From Alphaproteobacteria bacterium (GTDB lineage: Bacteria; Pseudomonadota; Alphaproteobacteria; Rickettsiales; JADKJE01): a stretch of 64,000 nucleotides of DNA. The position numbers and the translations under genes were made by a program. Location of the stretch: positions 1 to 64,000 of the forward strand of contig JADKJE010000009.1 in assembly GCA_016722515.1 (NCBI GenBank), read 5' to 3'. The number at the start of each line of letters is the position of its first letter. The stretch's first letter is position 1. The notes under the pieces are model-generated. The model had not been told where the DNA came from, made no database searches, and saw only the letters and a list, made by a program, of their open reading frames with translations. Positions 44,206-53,770 of this stretch are shown in pieces.

Positions 44206-46086
44206 ATGAAAGATCATGTTGCGTTCCCCTCTTCTTCTTTTTGGAACTGGGTATTGATTGGTGCCAGCGTGTTAGCCATTGTCGTGCATTTTGGGCTAAC
44301 ATTAACCCATTTTCCTTCTATGGGGGCTATTTCATTCGCTGATATTCCATTCATTACCATTCTCTTACTGGGCGGCATTCCGCTGATTATTCAGATTATT
44401 CTTAAGCTGTTTCGCGGTGACTTCGGAGCAGATCTGCTGGCTGTATTAGCTTTGGTCACAGGTGCTTGGCTGGGACAATATCTAGCCGCCGTCTTGATTA
44501 TGCTGATGCTTTCCGGTGGCCAGGCTCTTGAAATATACGCCATGCGCAAAGCCTCTTCTGTCTTGTCGGCATTGGCAGAACGTATGCCAACCAAAGCACA
44601 ACGAAAAAAAGATGGGCGCATCGACGATATCTCTCTCGCTGATATTGCCATAGGTGATGAGATTGTCGTTCTTCCGCATGAAACAGCTCCTGTTGATGGC
44701 GTCGTCAGCGAAGGTCACGGTTCTATGGATGAATCCTATCTAACAGGTGAACCCTATCGTGTATCTAAAGCGCCTGGTGCTTCAGTATTATCCGGCGCCA
44801 TTAATGGTGAAGCCGTCCTGGTCATCCGCGCTGTTAACCTTCCTTCTGATTCACGCTATGCTCAAATTATGGAAGTGATGCAGGAAGCAGAACAAAAACG
44901 ACCCACCATTCGCCGTTTGGGTGACCAAATTGGAGCTATATTTGCACCTTTAGCGCTACTATTGGCTTTCGGAGCATGGTATATCACAGGTGATTCCATG
45001 CGTTTTCTTGCCGTCTTGGTGGTAGCAACCCCTTGCCCACTCCTGATTGCCATTCCCATTACGTTAATCAGCGCCATCTCAATGGCAGCTAAGCGGGGAA
45101 TTATTATCAAAGACCCTACGGTACTTGAGCGCCTACCTACCTGCCGCACGGCTATTTTTGATAAGACGGGAACTCTAACGTATGGCAAGCCAGAGCTGAT
45201 AGATATCATCACAGCTGAGTCCGTAGATAAAAATGACATTCTGCAGCGTACGGCAAGCCTTGAGCGTTACTCCAAACACCCACTTGCCAGCGCTATTTTG
45301 CAGGCCGCTCAAAAAGCTGCACTGACCATGATTGATGCCAGCAGTGTTTCCGAAAAACCAGGACAAGGCTTAACCGGGATGGTTGCTGGGCATGAAATAA
45401 CCATAACGCATCGAAAAAAACTCCTGCACCTTACGCCTGAAATAGCCTCATTACTTCCACCTACGGCTGCCGGGCTGGAATGTATTATCATGATCGATGG
45501 CCATTATGCAGCCACATTCTCTTTTCGTGATGCACCACGCTCTGATGGCAAATCATTTATCAGTCACCTAGCACCCTCACATCAATTTACCAAGGTCATG
45601 CTGGTTTCAGGTGATCGGGCTTCTGAAGTAAGCTACCTTGCCGATTTGCTCGGCATTAATGAAACCTTCGCCTCGCAGCGTCCCGAGCAGAAAGTGGAAA
45701 TTGTGCGCGCCGAAACAGCCAAATCCCCAACTCTATTTATGGGAGATGGCATTAATGATGCTCCGGCACTGGCTTGTGCAACCGTTGGTATTGCTTTTGG
45801 ACAAAATAGTAGCGTGACAGCCGAAGCTGCCGGTGCCGTTATCATGGAAAATTCCCTGAAGAAGGTCGATGAACTGATTCATATCAGCGCCGCCATGCGT
45901 CGTATAGTCCTGCAAAGCGCGGTAGGAGGCATGACATTGAGCCTTATTGCTATGGGGTTTGCAGCCGGTGGATTCATTACTCCCGTCATGGGGGCCCTGC
46001 TACAAGAAGGCATCGATATATTAGCCATCGCCAATGCACTGCGCCTCACCTGGAGCAGTAAAATAGAAACGGATCTGAATAAGTAG
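44206..46086 (+). CDS. Heavy-metal P1B-type ATPase, no N-terminal metal domain
   Basis: The protein pumps metal ions across the inner membrane using ATP. Landmarks are DESYLTGEPYRVSK (actuator TGEP), the membrane motif VVATPCPLLIAIPI, the phosphorylation site FDKTGTLTYGKP, SKHPLASAILQAA (HP motif) and MGDGINDAPALACATVGIAFG. The transmembrane metal motif is TPC where many family members have CPC, and there is no HMA domain before the first helices. The metal is therefore open. I use ATG 44206 (MKDHVAF); a GTG at 44176 is in frame. Confidence 0.93.
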   Translation: MKDHVAFPSSSFWNWVLIGASVLAIVVHFGLTLTHFPSMGAISFADIPFITILLLGGIPLIIQIILKLFRGDFGADLLAVLALVTGAWLGQYLAAVLIMLMLSGGQALEIYAMRKASSVLSALAERMPTKAQRKKDGRIDDISLADIAIGDEIVVLPHETAPVDGVVSEGHGSMDESYLTGEPYRVSKAPGASVLSGAINGEAVLVIRAVNLPSDSRYAQIMEVMQEAEQKRPTIRRLGDQIGAIFAPLALLLAFGAWYITGDSMRFLAVLVVATPCPLLIAIPITLISAISMAAKRGIIIKDPTVLERLPTCRTAIFDKTGTLTYGKPELIDIITAESVDKNDILQRTASLERYSKHPLASAILQAAQKAALTMIDASSVSEKPGQGLTGMVAGHEITITHRKKLLHLTPEIASLLPPTAAGLECIIMIDGHYAATFSFRDAPRSDGKSFISHLAPSHQFTKVMLVSGDRASEVSYLADLLGINETFASQRPEQKVEIVRAETAKSPTLFMGDGINDAPALACATVGIAFGQNSSVTAEAAGAVIMENSLKKVDELIHISAAMRRIVLQSAVGGMTLSLIAMGFAAGGFITPVMGALLQEGIDILAIANALRLTWSSKIETDLNK

Positions 46087-46132
46087 ACACATTATATTCT
46101 TCATTTATGACACGTTTTCAATGAATGTACTC

Positions 46133-46161
46133 TTGATTTTCAAGGGATTTTCAGATAGAAT
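46133..46161 (+). promoter_or_regulatory. Sigma70-like promoter of the small lipoprotein gene
   Basis: TTGATT, 17 bp spacer, TAGAAT, ending 18 bp before the ATG at 46180. The leader would be very short. Confidence 0.55.
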
Positions 46162-46179
46162 AGAGTCTAGAAAAAACAA

Positions 46180-46527
46180 ATGAGTCGCGCTATGATTTTC
46201 CGTCTTTTTGCTTCTGCTTTACTCTTGGTAGCGTTTACCGGCTGCAAGTCATATGATATTTTTGTTAAAGACCCCGCGGCGAAAGATAGCAGTCAAAGCG
46301 GAACTCAGTCGGATATTCAACCAGGCTCGCAAACCATGACAGAGCCTCAACCATCAAAACAGCAGATAAGCATTAACGCTCCTGAGCGTGCGCCTGCTTC
46401 AACTATTATCTGCTCTAATGAACAACAACGACGCCCAGGTAATAAAGTGGTCATTCGCAAAGAATGCACCGACATGGACGGAGTACTTGAGAGCAATGAC
46501 GGCGCCGCGGCTCTTGCTGAGTGGTAG
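46180..46527 (+). CDS. Small lipoprotein of unknown function
   Basis: The 115-residue protein has a lipoprotein signal (IFRLFASALLLVAFTGC, lipobox FTGC). A Ser/Gln/Pro-rich linker (about 35-70) and a short C-terminal part with two Cys (IICSNEQQRRPGNKVVIRKEC) follow. No family is recognised. Gene calling is supported by the signal and a promoter just upstream. Confidence 0.7.
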   Translation: MSRAMIFRLFASALLLVAFTGCKSYDIFVKDPAAKDSSQSGTQSDIQPGSQTMTEPQPSKQQISINAPERAPASTIICSNEQQRRPGNKVVIRKECTDMDGVLESNDGAAALAEW

Positions 46528-46686
46528 GTTTATTGCTTACGCTATCTCACGTGTAGATACCCGGTAAGTAAATAGATAACTTGTAAATAGATAACCTATA
46601 CATATATCCAGGTACGTTCGAATTCTTTCTGCGTCTGCATTCTTTGTGCACATGACCCAAAAGTCCCGCACTCTAACGAAAGGGGA

Positions 46687-47001
46687 TTAATTCCACTTTC
46701 CATTTTCCCTCAGTAGATACTCAATTCCATCAAAATCAGCACGGAAGGATTGGTAAACTTCTTTATCTAGCAATCCAGCCTCATCTGAGACCTCCAGGCA
46801 ATTTCTAAGTATTTTTGATTTTTGCTGATCTTCCGTACTATAGGCTTTAATGAGAGCTGTCGTCACATTGCGAAAATACTGTTCAAGTGTTTCTTTAGCC
46901 TGTTCAGCTGGTATTTGATCCGTAGCACAAGCATTTAATATCGTTGCTACATGTTCAATCGGTTTGATGGCCATGAGAAGCTCCTTATGCTTATCTAACA
47001 T
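46687..47001 (-). CDS. Short hypothetical protein
   Basis: The 104-residue protein looks helical and cytoplasmic (VATILNACATDQIPAEQAKETLEQYF; LLDKEVYQSFRADFDGIEYLL). No motif is recognised. It is divergent from purL. The ATG at 47001 or the internal one at 46974 could be the start. Confidence 0.6.
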   Translation of the reverse strand: MLDKHKELLMAIKPIEHVATILNACATDQIPAEQAKETLEQYFRNVTTALIKAYSTEDQQKSKILRNCLEVSDEAGLLDKEVYQSFRADFDGIEYLLRENGKWN

Positions 47002-47146
47002 TTAATATACCACAAATATGTTGTGTATTTGTTAACATGGGGTAAAAAACCTATACTATAACGTTCTTTCAACCAAGCAGGATGGTTGCGCACTTGGTTT
47101 CAACATGTTAGAATCCCCCCATATTTTAACCTTTGGCTGTACCTAT

Positions 47147-49378
47147 ATGATGAGCAACGTTTTTTCACTTCGCAAAGACCCTTCCGTTTCGATCACCCCT
47201 GAAGTTGTAGCCCAGCACGGTTTAACCACCGATGAATACCAGAAAATCTTGACCATCATGGGACGCGATCCAAACATCACTGAATTGGGTATTTTTTCAG
47301 CTATGTGGAATGAGCATTGTTCATATAAATCGACCCGCCTCCATTTGGGTAAATTCCCGACCAAAGCTGAGTGGGTGATTTGTGGACCGGGTGAAAATGC
47401 GGGTATTATCGATATAGGCGACAACCAGGCTGCTATTTTTAAAATTGAAAGCCATAACCATCCTTCCTTTATTGAACCCTTCCAAGGTGCCGCTACCGGT
47501 GTAGGCGGTATTTTACGCGATGTGTTTACGATGGGTGCACGCCCGGTTGCCTTACTGAATGCTCTACGTTTTGGCGCCATTGATAATAATCGTACCCGCT
47601 TCCTTCTTTCGGGTGTGGTCAGTGGTATCAGTAGTTACGGTAATTGCATGGGTATACCTACAGTAGGTGGTGAGTGCGAATTTCACGAATCCTATAATGG
47701 TAATATTTTGGTCAATGCAATGGCGGTTGGCATTGCCGACCAAGATAAAATCTTTTATTCGGCAGCCTCTGCCATCGGCAGCTCGGTTGTGTATGTAGGC
47801 GCCAAAACCGGACGTGATGGAATTCATGGTGCAACCATGGCCTCCGCCGGCTTTGATGATAAAAGCGAAGAAAAACGCCCGACGGTACAGGTGGGTGATC
47901 CGTTTACAGAAAAACTATTGCTGGAAGCCTGCCTTGAATTGATGGCGACTGATGCCATCCTGGCTATCCAGGATATGGGCGCTGCTGGCCTTACTTGTTC
48001 CTCGCTTGAAATGGCCGGTAAAGGTGGAACCGGTATTGAACTTAACCTTGAACATATTCCAACCCGCGAAGATAAAATGACACCCTACGAACTGATGCTA
48101 TCTGAAAGCCAGGAGCGGATGCTGATTATTATTAAGCCTGAAAAACAAGACGAAGCTAAACGCATCTTCGAAAAATGGGAACTGGATTTTGCCATGATCG
48201 GCACCATTACTGACACGGGCTGTTTGATCCTTAAACTCAATGGCGAGGAAATAGCCAACCTTCCTGTTGCCCCTCTTTCAGAGCAGGCCCCAGTGTATGA
48301 CCGCCCACATACTCCTACACCTAAACGCGATCAGGTAGAAGCTAGCTCTATCCCTGCAACGAAAGATCTTGAAGCCACGCTTCTTCAATTATTAGCCACA
48401 CCAGACCTTGCGCAAAAACGCTGGATCTGGGAACAATATGATTACCAGGTGATGTGTGATACCGTCCTTATTCCTGGCAGTGATGCTGCCGTTGTGCGTG
48501 TGCACGAAACCAACAATAAGGGCTTGGCCGTTGTTACCGACTGTACTCCGCGTTACTGTGTTGCTGATCCCTATGAAGGTGGTAAGCAAATCGTGGTTGA
48601 AACCTATCGTAACCTGGTTTCCGTTGGCGCTAAACCTCGCGCTATCACCAATTGCCTTAACTTTGGCAATCCCCAGCATCCAACCGTGATGGGACAAATC
48701 GTTGGTTGTATCGAAGGAATGGCTGAAGCCTGTAACGCACTGGAATATCCGGTGATTTCTGGAAATGTTTCCTTGTATAATGAAACCAATGGTAAAAGCA
48801 TTTATCCAACGCCAGTGGTTGGCGGCGTAGGTGTGGTACAGGATGTCAATACTATCCGCCCATCTTACTTTAAAGAAGCTGGTTTAGAATTGTTCCTGTT
48901 AGGTACCACCCATGGGCATTTGGGTTCATCGCTTTATCTGCGCGAAATTGAGAAACGTGAAGATGGCACCTCCCCTGCTGTAGACCTGGCCACTGAAAAA
49001 TCATTGGCCGATTTCCTGTTAGGCTACTCTAAGCAGACAGCCATCAAAGCCTGTCACGATCTCTCAGACGGCGGCTTCCTGATCGCCCTCACCGAGATGA
49101 CCCTGCCTTACAGCATCGGTGTCAACATCACCTTGCCACAAACATCCGTTCCTCAACATGCCTTCTTGTTTGGCGAAGACCAAGGCCGTTACCTGGTTGC
49201 CGTTCAAAGTGAACATGCCGGTGATTTTGAACAGCAAGCCAACAACAAAAACCTAGTCATTTCTCACTTAGGTAAAACCGGTGGTGATACACTCACGATT
49301 GCTGGTGTTTTAAAGGTTGCGGTCAGTACACTTAAACACACGAACGAGAATGTTATTCCGCAATTGATGGCGGCTTAA
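47147..49378 (+). CDS. purL: Phosphoribosylformylglycinamidine synthase, large subunit (small PurL)
   Basis: PurL catalyses the fourth step of purine synthesis, using ammonia from PurQ with PurS. This 743-residue form is the short type found in alphaproteobacteria. Motifs in order are FSAMWNEHCSYKSTRLHL, ESHNHPSFIEPFQGAATGVGG, AIQDMGAAGLTCSSLEMA, CLNFGNPQHPTVMGQ and CHDLSDGGFLIAL. I use ATG 47147/47150; an upstream ATG at 47105 adds residues with no family match. Confidence 0.96.
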   Translation: MMSNVFSLRKDPSVSITPEVVAQHGLTTDEYQKILTIMGRDPNITELGIFSAMWNEHCSYKSTRLHLGKFPTKAEWVICGPGENAGIIDIGDNQAAIFKIESHNHPSFIEPFQGAATGVGGILRDVFTMGARPVALLNALRFGAIDNNRTRFLLSGVVSGISSYGNCMGIPTVGGECEFHESYNGNILVNAMAVGIADQDKIFYSAASAIGSSVVYVGAKTGRDGIHGATMASAGFDDKSEEKRPTVQVGDPFTEKLLLEACLELMATDAILAIQDMGAAGLTCSSLEMAGKGGTGIELNLEHIPTREDKMTPYELMLSESQERMLIIIKPEKQDEAKRIFEKWELDFAMIGTITDTGCLILKLNGEEIANLPVAPLSEQAPVYDRPHTPTPKRDQVEASSIPATKDLEATLLQLLATPDLAQKRWIWEQYDYQVMCDTVLIPGSDAAVVRVHETNNKGLAVVTDCTPRYCVADPYEGGKQIVVETYRNLVSVGAKPRAITNCLNFGNPQHPTVMGQIVGCIEGMAEACNALEYPVISGNVSLYNETNGKSIYPTPVVGGVGVVQDVNTIRPSYFKEAGLELFLLGTTHGHLGSSLYLREIEKREDGTSPAVDLATEKSLADFLLGYSKQTAIKACHDLSDGGFLIALTEMTLPYSIGVNITLPQTSVPQHAFLFGEDQGRYLVAVQSEHAGDFEQQANNKNLVISHLGKTGGDTLTIAGVLKVAVSTLKHTNENVIPQLMAA

Positions 49379-49421
49379 TTCAATTATATTTTACTATCTT
49401 TGCAACTACCTGTACTTAAAG

Positions 49422-49719
49422 TGGGTTCCATTGTTAAATGGAGCGGTATTATTTCAGAGAAAAATAAGAAGTTTCAATTTAATCGATTTGTTTCATATAA
49501 ATAGTGTGAGCCGTAGGCGAGCCTTCCTTGAAAACGAGGTATAAAATTATTGCGCGACCAGCGTAATCCCGCTCTAAATCCTGCATAAAACTCCAAATTA
49601 AAGTTACTCTAAGTTATAAAAACTAAATTAATCTGCAACCAGAGCTTGACATGTAAAAACATAAAATGCTATTTTCGCAAATGAAATGGGGTATGAAAAG
49701 AGTTTTTGCAGAGGGAAGA
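49422..49719 (+). repeat. Upstream repeat, copy 1 of 3
   Basis: About 300 bp recurring at 53472-53770 and 56934-57231 with very few differences. It starts in what is the 3' end of an RTX-head remnant in the other copies, includes a sigma70-like promoter near its end, and leads into the small exported-protein gene. It also holds a short minus-strand open frame in the third copy (57096-56860) with no recognised product. Confidence 0.9.
49646..49674 (+). promoter_or_regulatory. Sigma70-like promoter inside repeat copy 1
   Basis: TTGACA, 17 bp spacer, CTATTT (49669-49674). It places the transcription start near 49681, just below the upstream ATG at 49666, so the ATG at 49720 is the better gene start. 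The same promoter occurs at 53695-53723 and 57156-57184. Confidence 0.7.
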
Positions 49720-50508
49720 ATGACATTATACGCAAAGTTATTATTAATGTTTATGGTGCTGGTGTCCTATTGTATCAGTCCGTTTTCTGGGGAAGCATCG
49801 TCTTCCAGGACGTGTCAATTTAAAAGGGATAAGCAGTTTGATCTTGAAGCATATGAAACCGCTGAGGCCATTCAAAAAGCCCTGTTAGATTATTACCCCG
49901 TTGGTGGGGAGGCCGATTGTGTTGCATACATGTTATTTCGCAACGATGTTGTACAGGATGTATTCGTCCGTCCTGAACCCATTGATATGTCATTACAGCG
50001 CATCATACGACTTCATTATAAAAAAGGCACTTTTCATTCCCAAGAATATTGGATTGAAATTATAAGGCGTATCAAACCCTCAAAAGATAAGCAGGGGCAT
50101 TCTGCGTTATTGTTAACCAATGAAATTGAAGGAATTGATGTACGCAAGGTGACGCAAGAAGAGGAGGATGAAAGAAAGAAATACCTGAAAGAAGCCTCTG
50201 ATTTTAAAATAGATAGTTATGGAAGTGATGTTGAAGCTCAAGAGGCTTTCTTAAAACTCCACCCAATAGGCAGCCCGGCTCATTTAGCGCATTATACGTT
50301 GATGAAAGCGGGTGGAAAGCATTTTATCAATATTGTGGGCAATGACCTTAGTTCTGCTGGGAGCAAAGAAATAATCCGTTACCGATTTAAAAAAGGTGTA
50401 CTTGGTTGGGGTGGCTATTACGTTGATATTTATCGCAAAGTTAAGGGCGGAATTCTTCTGAATGAAGTTGAGCAGGTAAAATTATATAAGACCTATCAAG
50501 GATTATAG
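49720..50508 (+). CDS. Two-module exported protein, paralogue A
   Basis: I do not recognise the family. The 262-residue protein has a signal peptide (LLLMFMVLVSYCISPFSGEA). Two related modules follow: one around FDLEAYETAEAIQKALLDYYP to YWIEIIRRI, the second around IDSYGSDVEAQEAFLKLHPIG to YYVDIYRKV. Two Cys are shared with paralogues, R-T-C at the mature start and A-D-C in module 1, so a disulfide in the periplasm or outside is likely. The end reads VKLYKTYQGL. It shares promoter DNA and layout with paralogues B, D, E and F and is followed by an RTX-head remnant. Confidence 0.8.
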   Translation: MTLYAKLLLMFMVLVSYCISPFSGEASSSRTCQFKRDKQFDLEAYETAEAIQKALLDYYPVGGEADCVAYMLFRNDVVQDVFVRPEPIDMSLQRIIRLHYKKGTFHSQEYWIEIIRRIKPSKDKQGHSALLLTNEIEGIDVRKVTQEEEDERKKYLKEASDFKIDSYGSDVEAQEAFLKLHPIGSPAHLAHYTLMKAGGKHFINIVGNDLSSAGSKEIIRYRFKKGVLGWGGYYVDIYRKVKGGILLNEVEQVKLYKTYQGL

Positions 50509-50519
50509 GAGGGATAAAA

Positions 50520-50606
50520 ATGTCTGAAGTGCCACAAGCGACAATTGAAATTGGTGCAAAGCCGATGATTGATTTGGGGGGGTATGAAGCGGGCTATCAT
50601 ACCTAG
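50520..50606 (+). pseudogene. RTX-head remnant, copy 1
   Basis: Opens MSEVPQATIEIGAKPMIDLG and stops after 28 codons (Y-E-A-G-Y-H-T-stop). It matches the first residues of the giant RTX gene at 58023 with the same spacing and GGAGG-type site. An IS5 fragment begins right at the stop (CTAG). Confidence 0.85.
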
Positions 50607-50902
50607 TCGCCCCTAAAAAACCACCTAACCCCTTGAATTATAATTTAAATAGTTGAAAAACTGTGGTATAAAATCGCCAGAAAGTTGTTTTTTGGCATTG
50701 AAAGGTGGTTATAATGTTACAGTCGAATCCGGTAGTGAGTGGGCAAGAAGATTTATTTCGTAGCCGCTTAGAAAATATGATAGATCGTGGTCACCGCTTA
50801 GTACGTTTGTGTGGTTTGGTTGATTGGTCTGGCCTTGAATCGTTTTACCGCCAGTATTATTGTGCAGATAATGGCCGCCCTGGTTATTCAATACGTCTGA
50901 TG
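50607..50902 (+). mobile_element. IS5-family fragment with transposase N-terminus
   Basis: An ATG at 50714 opens a transposase start (QEDLFRSRLENMIDRGHRLVRL, VDWSGLESFYRQYY, GRPGYSIRLM) of the IS5 type. About 100 bp of end sequence precede it, starting at a CTAG, a typical IS5 target. The frame is cut after RLM at 50902, where a cation-efflux gene fragment in the opposite strand begins. About 63 of the expected ~300 or more residues remain. Confidence 0.8.
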
Positions 50903-51160
50903 TGTGGTTGGTGCTTGGCTAGCCAGGTTGCGGCCCAGGCCATCGCAAGTCCCAGTACGTCACCCAAATTATGACCAGCATCTGCAATCAGTGCGAGCGA
51001 ATTGGCTTTCAAGCCAAAGATCACTTCCGCGAAGATAAATAAAATATTGAGCAAAATGCCGATCGCAAAACTCCTGCCGTAATTACCCGGCACGTGACTA
51101 TGACTATGTTCATGCTTGGAATGCGAGTGTTGATGTGAATGGCCGTGCAGAAAATTTCCT
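50903..51160 (-). pseudogene. Cation diffusion facilitator (CzcD-like), N-terminal fragment
   Basis: Minus-strand text HGHSHQHSHSKHEHSHSH (metal-binding His tract) leads to YGRSFAIGILLNILFIFAEV and SLALIADAGHNLGDVLGLAMAWAA. This is the first two helices and signature of Zn/Co efflux proteins. It is cut at 50903 by the IS5 fragment, which supplies the false end and stop, and has no start codon upstream. Only about 85 residues remain of roughly 300. Confidence 0.8.
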
Positions 51161-51247
51161 ATCCGTAGATTTATTCTTACATGGCAATTTTAATAATTCG
51201 ATAATATGCCCTATGCAGTTACAGGAGCAAGGGAAAACCCAAAACCT

Positions 51248-52267
51248 TTAGAAACCTCGTCCAATTCCTCCTTCTGATATTCGTGGATAGGAAGGCGCAT
51301 AACCATAATCATTCCTTTGAATGAAAAATTCGGGCTTGCTAGTTACAGTTCCACATACAGTATCCATCATATATGTACTTTGTTCAGTGGCTCGAGGATT
51401 AACTTTTACCCTGGCACTAAAATAAGCATTATTAGGGGCTGTTGGCTCAGAAATTGATTCAAGAAGGTCTTGTTGAGGCTGATGAACAGGCAGGGGTAGG
51501 TGATAGGCAGACATCGGCATCGCATTCAAAGGGGGGGCATTATTATTATTGATAGACGTTTCATTTCTTAAAGAAAATCCAGAGCCATTCTCAATGTTCC
51601 GTAATTCAAGTAATTGCTTTAAGCCCCGTGAATTTCCGTTCTCAGCAGCATAACTCAGTAGCGCCATTTTATAATCGTTCGGTAAGGGATTTCTTTCTAG
51701 ATTGGCAAAATATTGTTTGGTAACTTCCAAATTATCAACAAGCATTTTAAGCCGCTCGTAAACCGGCAGGTTTTCAGTAATGTAATCGGCTAAATGAACA
51801 TAGGCTTCAATACTACCTGCACATAAAGCAAAAACAAGATACTGAAACTTTTTGTCTCTATCCTTTTCTAAACGGGCCAGCATGACCAATTCAGGGGCCC
51901 AGCACTCCTGAGCTGTACTTGCGGAGGCACAATAGGGCCATTTCGTTGCTGCTCGCACCCAGTATTGGGCTGTATGCATTCCTAAAAAATAGTAACTGAC
52001 ATTGAGAATATAGTTATCCATAATACTATCTTGGCTAGTTATATTTAAAATATAACACTTGGGGTCGGATTTTTTCAGACGAAGTGATCTCTGCCTTTGA
52101 AGTGCTTTAGCAAATGTCAGATGTTCAGGGCATTCTCTTAGAACCTTTCCCAAATGAATATTATCAAATTCATTATCCGCTAAAACGCGCAAATCAATTT
52201 CTTCTATTAATTGCTTAAAACCATGCCTTGTCCAAATAGATTTCAAATGACCCAATTTCTCGCGCAT
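51248..52267 (-). CDS. Hypothetical protein with low-complexity C-terminus
   Basis: I do not recognise this 339-residue protein. The first ~230 residues are helical (FDNIHLGKVLRECPEHLTFAKAL; LLSYAAENGNSRGLKQLLELR, which resembles a single ankyrin or Sel1-like helix pair). The rest is Asn/Pro/Ser-rich (INNNNAPPLNAMPM) and ends GISEGGIGRGF-like. No signal peptide. Layout is effector-like, but this is inference. Confidence 0.65.
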   Translation of the reverse strand: MREKLGHLKSIWTRHGFKQLIEEIDLRVLADNEFDNIHLGKVLRECPEHLTFAKALQRQRSLRLKKSDPKCYILNITSQDSIMDNYILNVSYYFLGMHTAQYWVRAATKWPYCASASTAQECWAPELVMLARLEKDRDKKFQYLVFALCAGSIEAYVHLADYITENLPVYERLKMLVDNLEVTKQYFANLERNPLPNDYKMALLSYAAENGNSRGLKQLLELRNIENGSGFSLRNETSINNNNAPPLNAMPMSAYHLPLPVHQPQQDLLESISEPTAPNNAYFSARVKVNPRATEQSTYMMDTVCGTVTSKPEFFIQRNDYGYAPSYPRISEGGIGRGF

Positions 52268-52371
52268 TCATTTCTCCATAATATATTTTAGGGAGGAACT
52301 TATATCAGAAAAAATCTAGATATGTATCTTATTAATAGTGCCAAAATTAACAAATTTATAATCATTAATAT

Positions 52372-53177
52372 TTAAATTCTAATGACTAGGCCCTTTTTAG
52401 CCACCGTTAAAATACTAAGCGTTTTATCGTCACGAAACTCTTCACCATCCATCCCATACTGATTCATGGTTTCAAAGCCATTTTGACTTAACATACACGT
52501 TAGCTCATCTGCTGTATAAATCTGCAGGGTAAAGGTGCCTTTAAAGATTTTCGGCTCAGCCTACCCTTCTTCAATTTGATAACGATCCGAAGAAGTAAGC
52601 AGTCCCCTTTTTTGATCCAGTGTAGACGTTTGAATTTGATGGATCGTCGTATTTTTCATTTGTCTTCTAACATCCATAGCCAGGTCATTCACAACCTCGT
52701 CGGTCATGGCATTCAAATTGAATATATCAAATACATACAGCCCACCTGCTTTTAAGTGGCGTGAATATTCTTCATCGCCGTATCAAAGCCTTCTTTCGTG
52801 AGATGGCCTACGGCATTATGGATGGTTATCACCGCATCAAACTGTCCAACCTGGATGGTACGCATATCGCCATCAATAAACTTACTATCAATGTTTTCCC
52901 TACTGGTTTTTTCACTAGCGGTCTCTAAAAGCGCAGGACTGAAATCTGCACCCGTTACGTTAAATCCGTGTTTAGCAAGCCACAATACCTGCGAGCCGGT
53001 TCCGCAGGTAAGATCTAATACGGTCTCCACTTTGTGTTGTCTCAGCAATGTTTCAATCACTTTATTTTTAGCATCATCATTGTCGGAGCCCATCTTATCG
53101 AAATAATGATGCAGTTGGTTATAATCAAGGAGTAGGCCAAATTCATTGTTATCCATTACTCCTGAAAATTCCACCAA
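52372..53177 (-). pseudogene. SAM-dependent methyltransferase, broken
   Basis: From ATG 53177 the frame gives a class I methyltransferase start (YFDKMGSDNDDAKNKVIETLL; VLDLTCGTGSQVLWLAKHGF; GADFSPALLETA; FDAVITIHNAVGHL). It shifts at about 52755, and the other frame continues LKAGGLYVFDIFNLNAMTDE. An in-frame TAG at about 52563 interrupts it before FKGTFTLQIYTADEL and the end at 52372. One frameshift and one stop make it a pseudogene. Confidence 0.85.
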
Positions 53178-53289
53178 CCCTTGTTTCGTATGCGTCCAAA
53201 CTTTCTAGTCTAACATTTTCAAACCCTAAAGTATAAAGTATCACGTTATACTTTGCACTTTCTAACTCGGTTTGTTGGATCCCTGCCAC

Positions 53290-53388
53290 ATTCAAGTTCA
53301 AGTTCAAGTATTTAGAAAAGTAGAAAAAAATAATATAACAAGTATTATTGAGAAAGTTAACGTTTATAGAAGTTATCAGGGGTTATAG
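53290..53388 (+). pseudogene. 3' remnant of a paralogue-D-like gene
   Basis: About 30 codons (QVQVFRKVEKNNITS to VNVYRSYQGL and stop) match the end of paralogue D. The left junction is at a TTCAAG triplet repeat (three copies here, two in D). Everything upstream of the junction is gone. Confidence 0.85.
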
Positions 53389-53396
53389 TAGGACAT

Positions 53397-53486
53397 ATGT
53401 CAGAAGCGCCAGCGCAAGGAGCAATTATGATTGGTGCGAAGCCAATGTTTGATTTATCGGGACATAAGATTGGGTTCCATTGTTAA
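53397..53486 (+). pseudogene. RTX-head remnant, copy 2
   Basis: Opens MSEAPAQGAIMIGAKPMFDL and stops after 29 codons (G-F-H-C-stop). It follows the D-like remnant by 8 bp and runs into repeat copy 2. Confidence 0.85.
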
Positions 53487-53770
53487 ATGGAGCGGTATTA
53501 TTTCAGAGAAAAATAAGAAGTTTCAATTTAATCGATTTGTTTCATATAAATAGTGTGAGCCGTAGGCGAGCCTTGTTTGAAAACGAGGTATAAAATTATT
53601 GCGCGACCAGCGTAATCCCGCTCTAAATCCTGCATAAAACTCCAAATTAAAGTTACTCTAGGTTATAAAAACTAAATTAATTTGCAACCAGAGCTTGACA
53701 TGTGAAAACATAAAATGCTATTTTCGCAAATGAAGTGGCATATGAAAAGAGTTTTTGTAGAGGGATAAAA
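53472..53770 (+). repeat. Upstream repeat, copy 2 of 3
   Basis: Nearly the same as 49422-49719, with the same promoter (TTGACA at 53695, CTATTT at 53718). Leads into paralogue B. Confidence 0.9.

Noticed and set aside
53224..53262. Inverted repeat AAAGTATA ... TATACTTT as a terminator
   Set aside because: Weak AT stem, no T-run, lies in debris between remnants.
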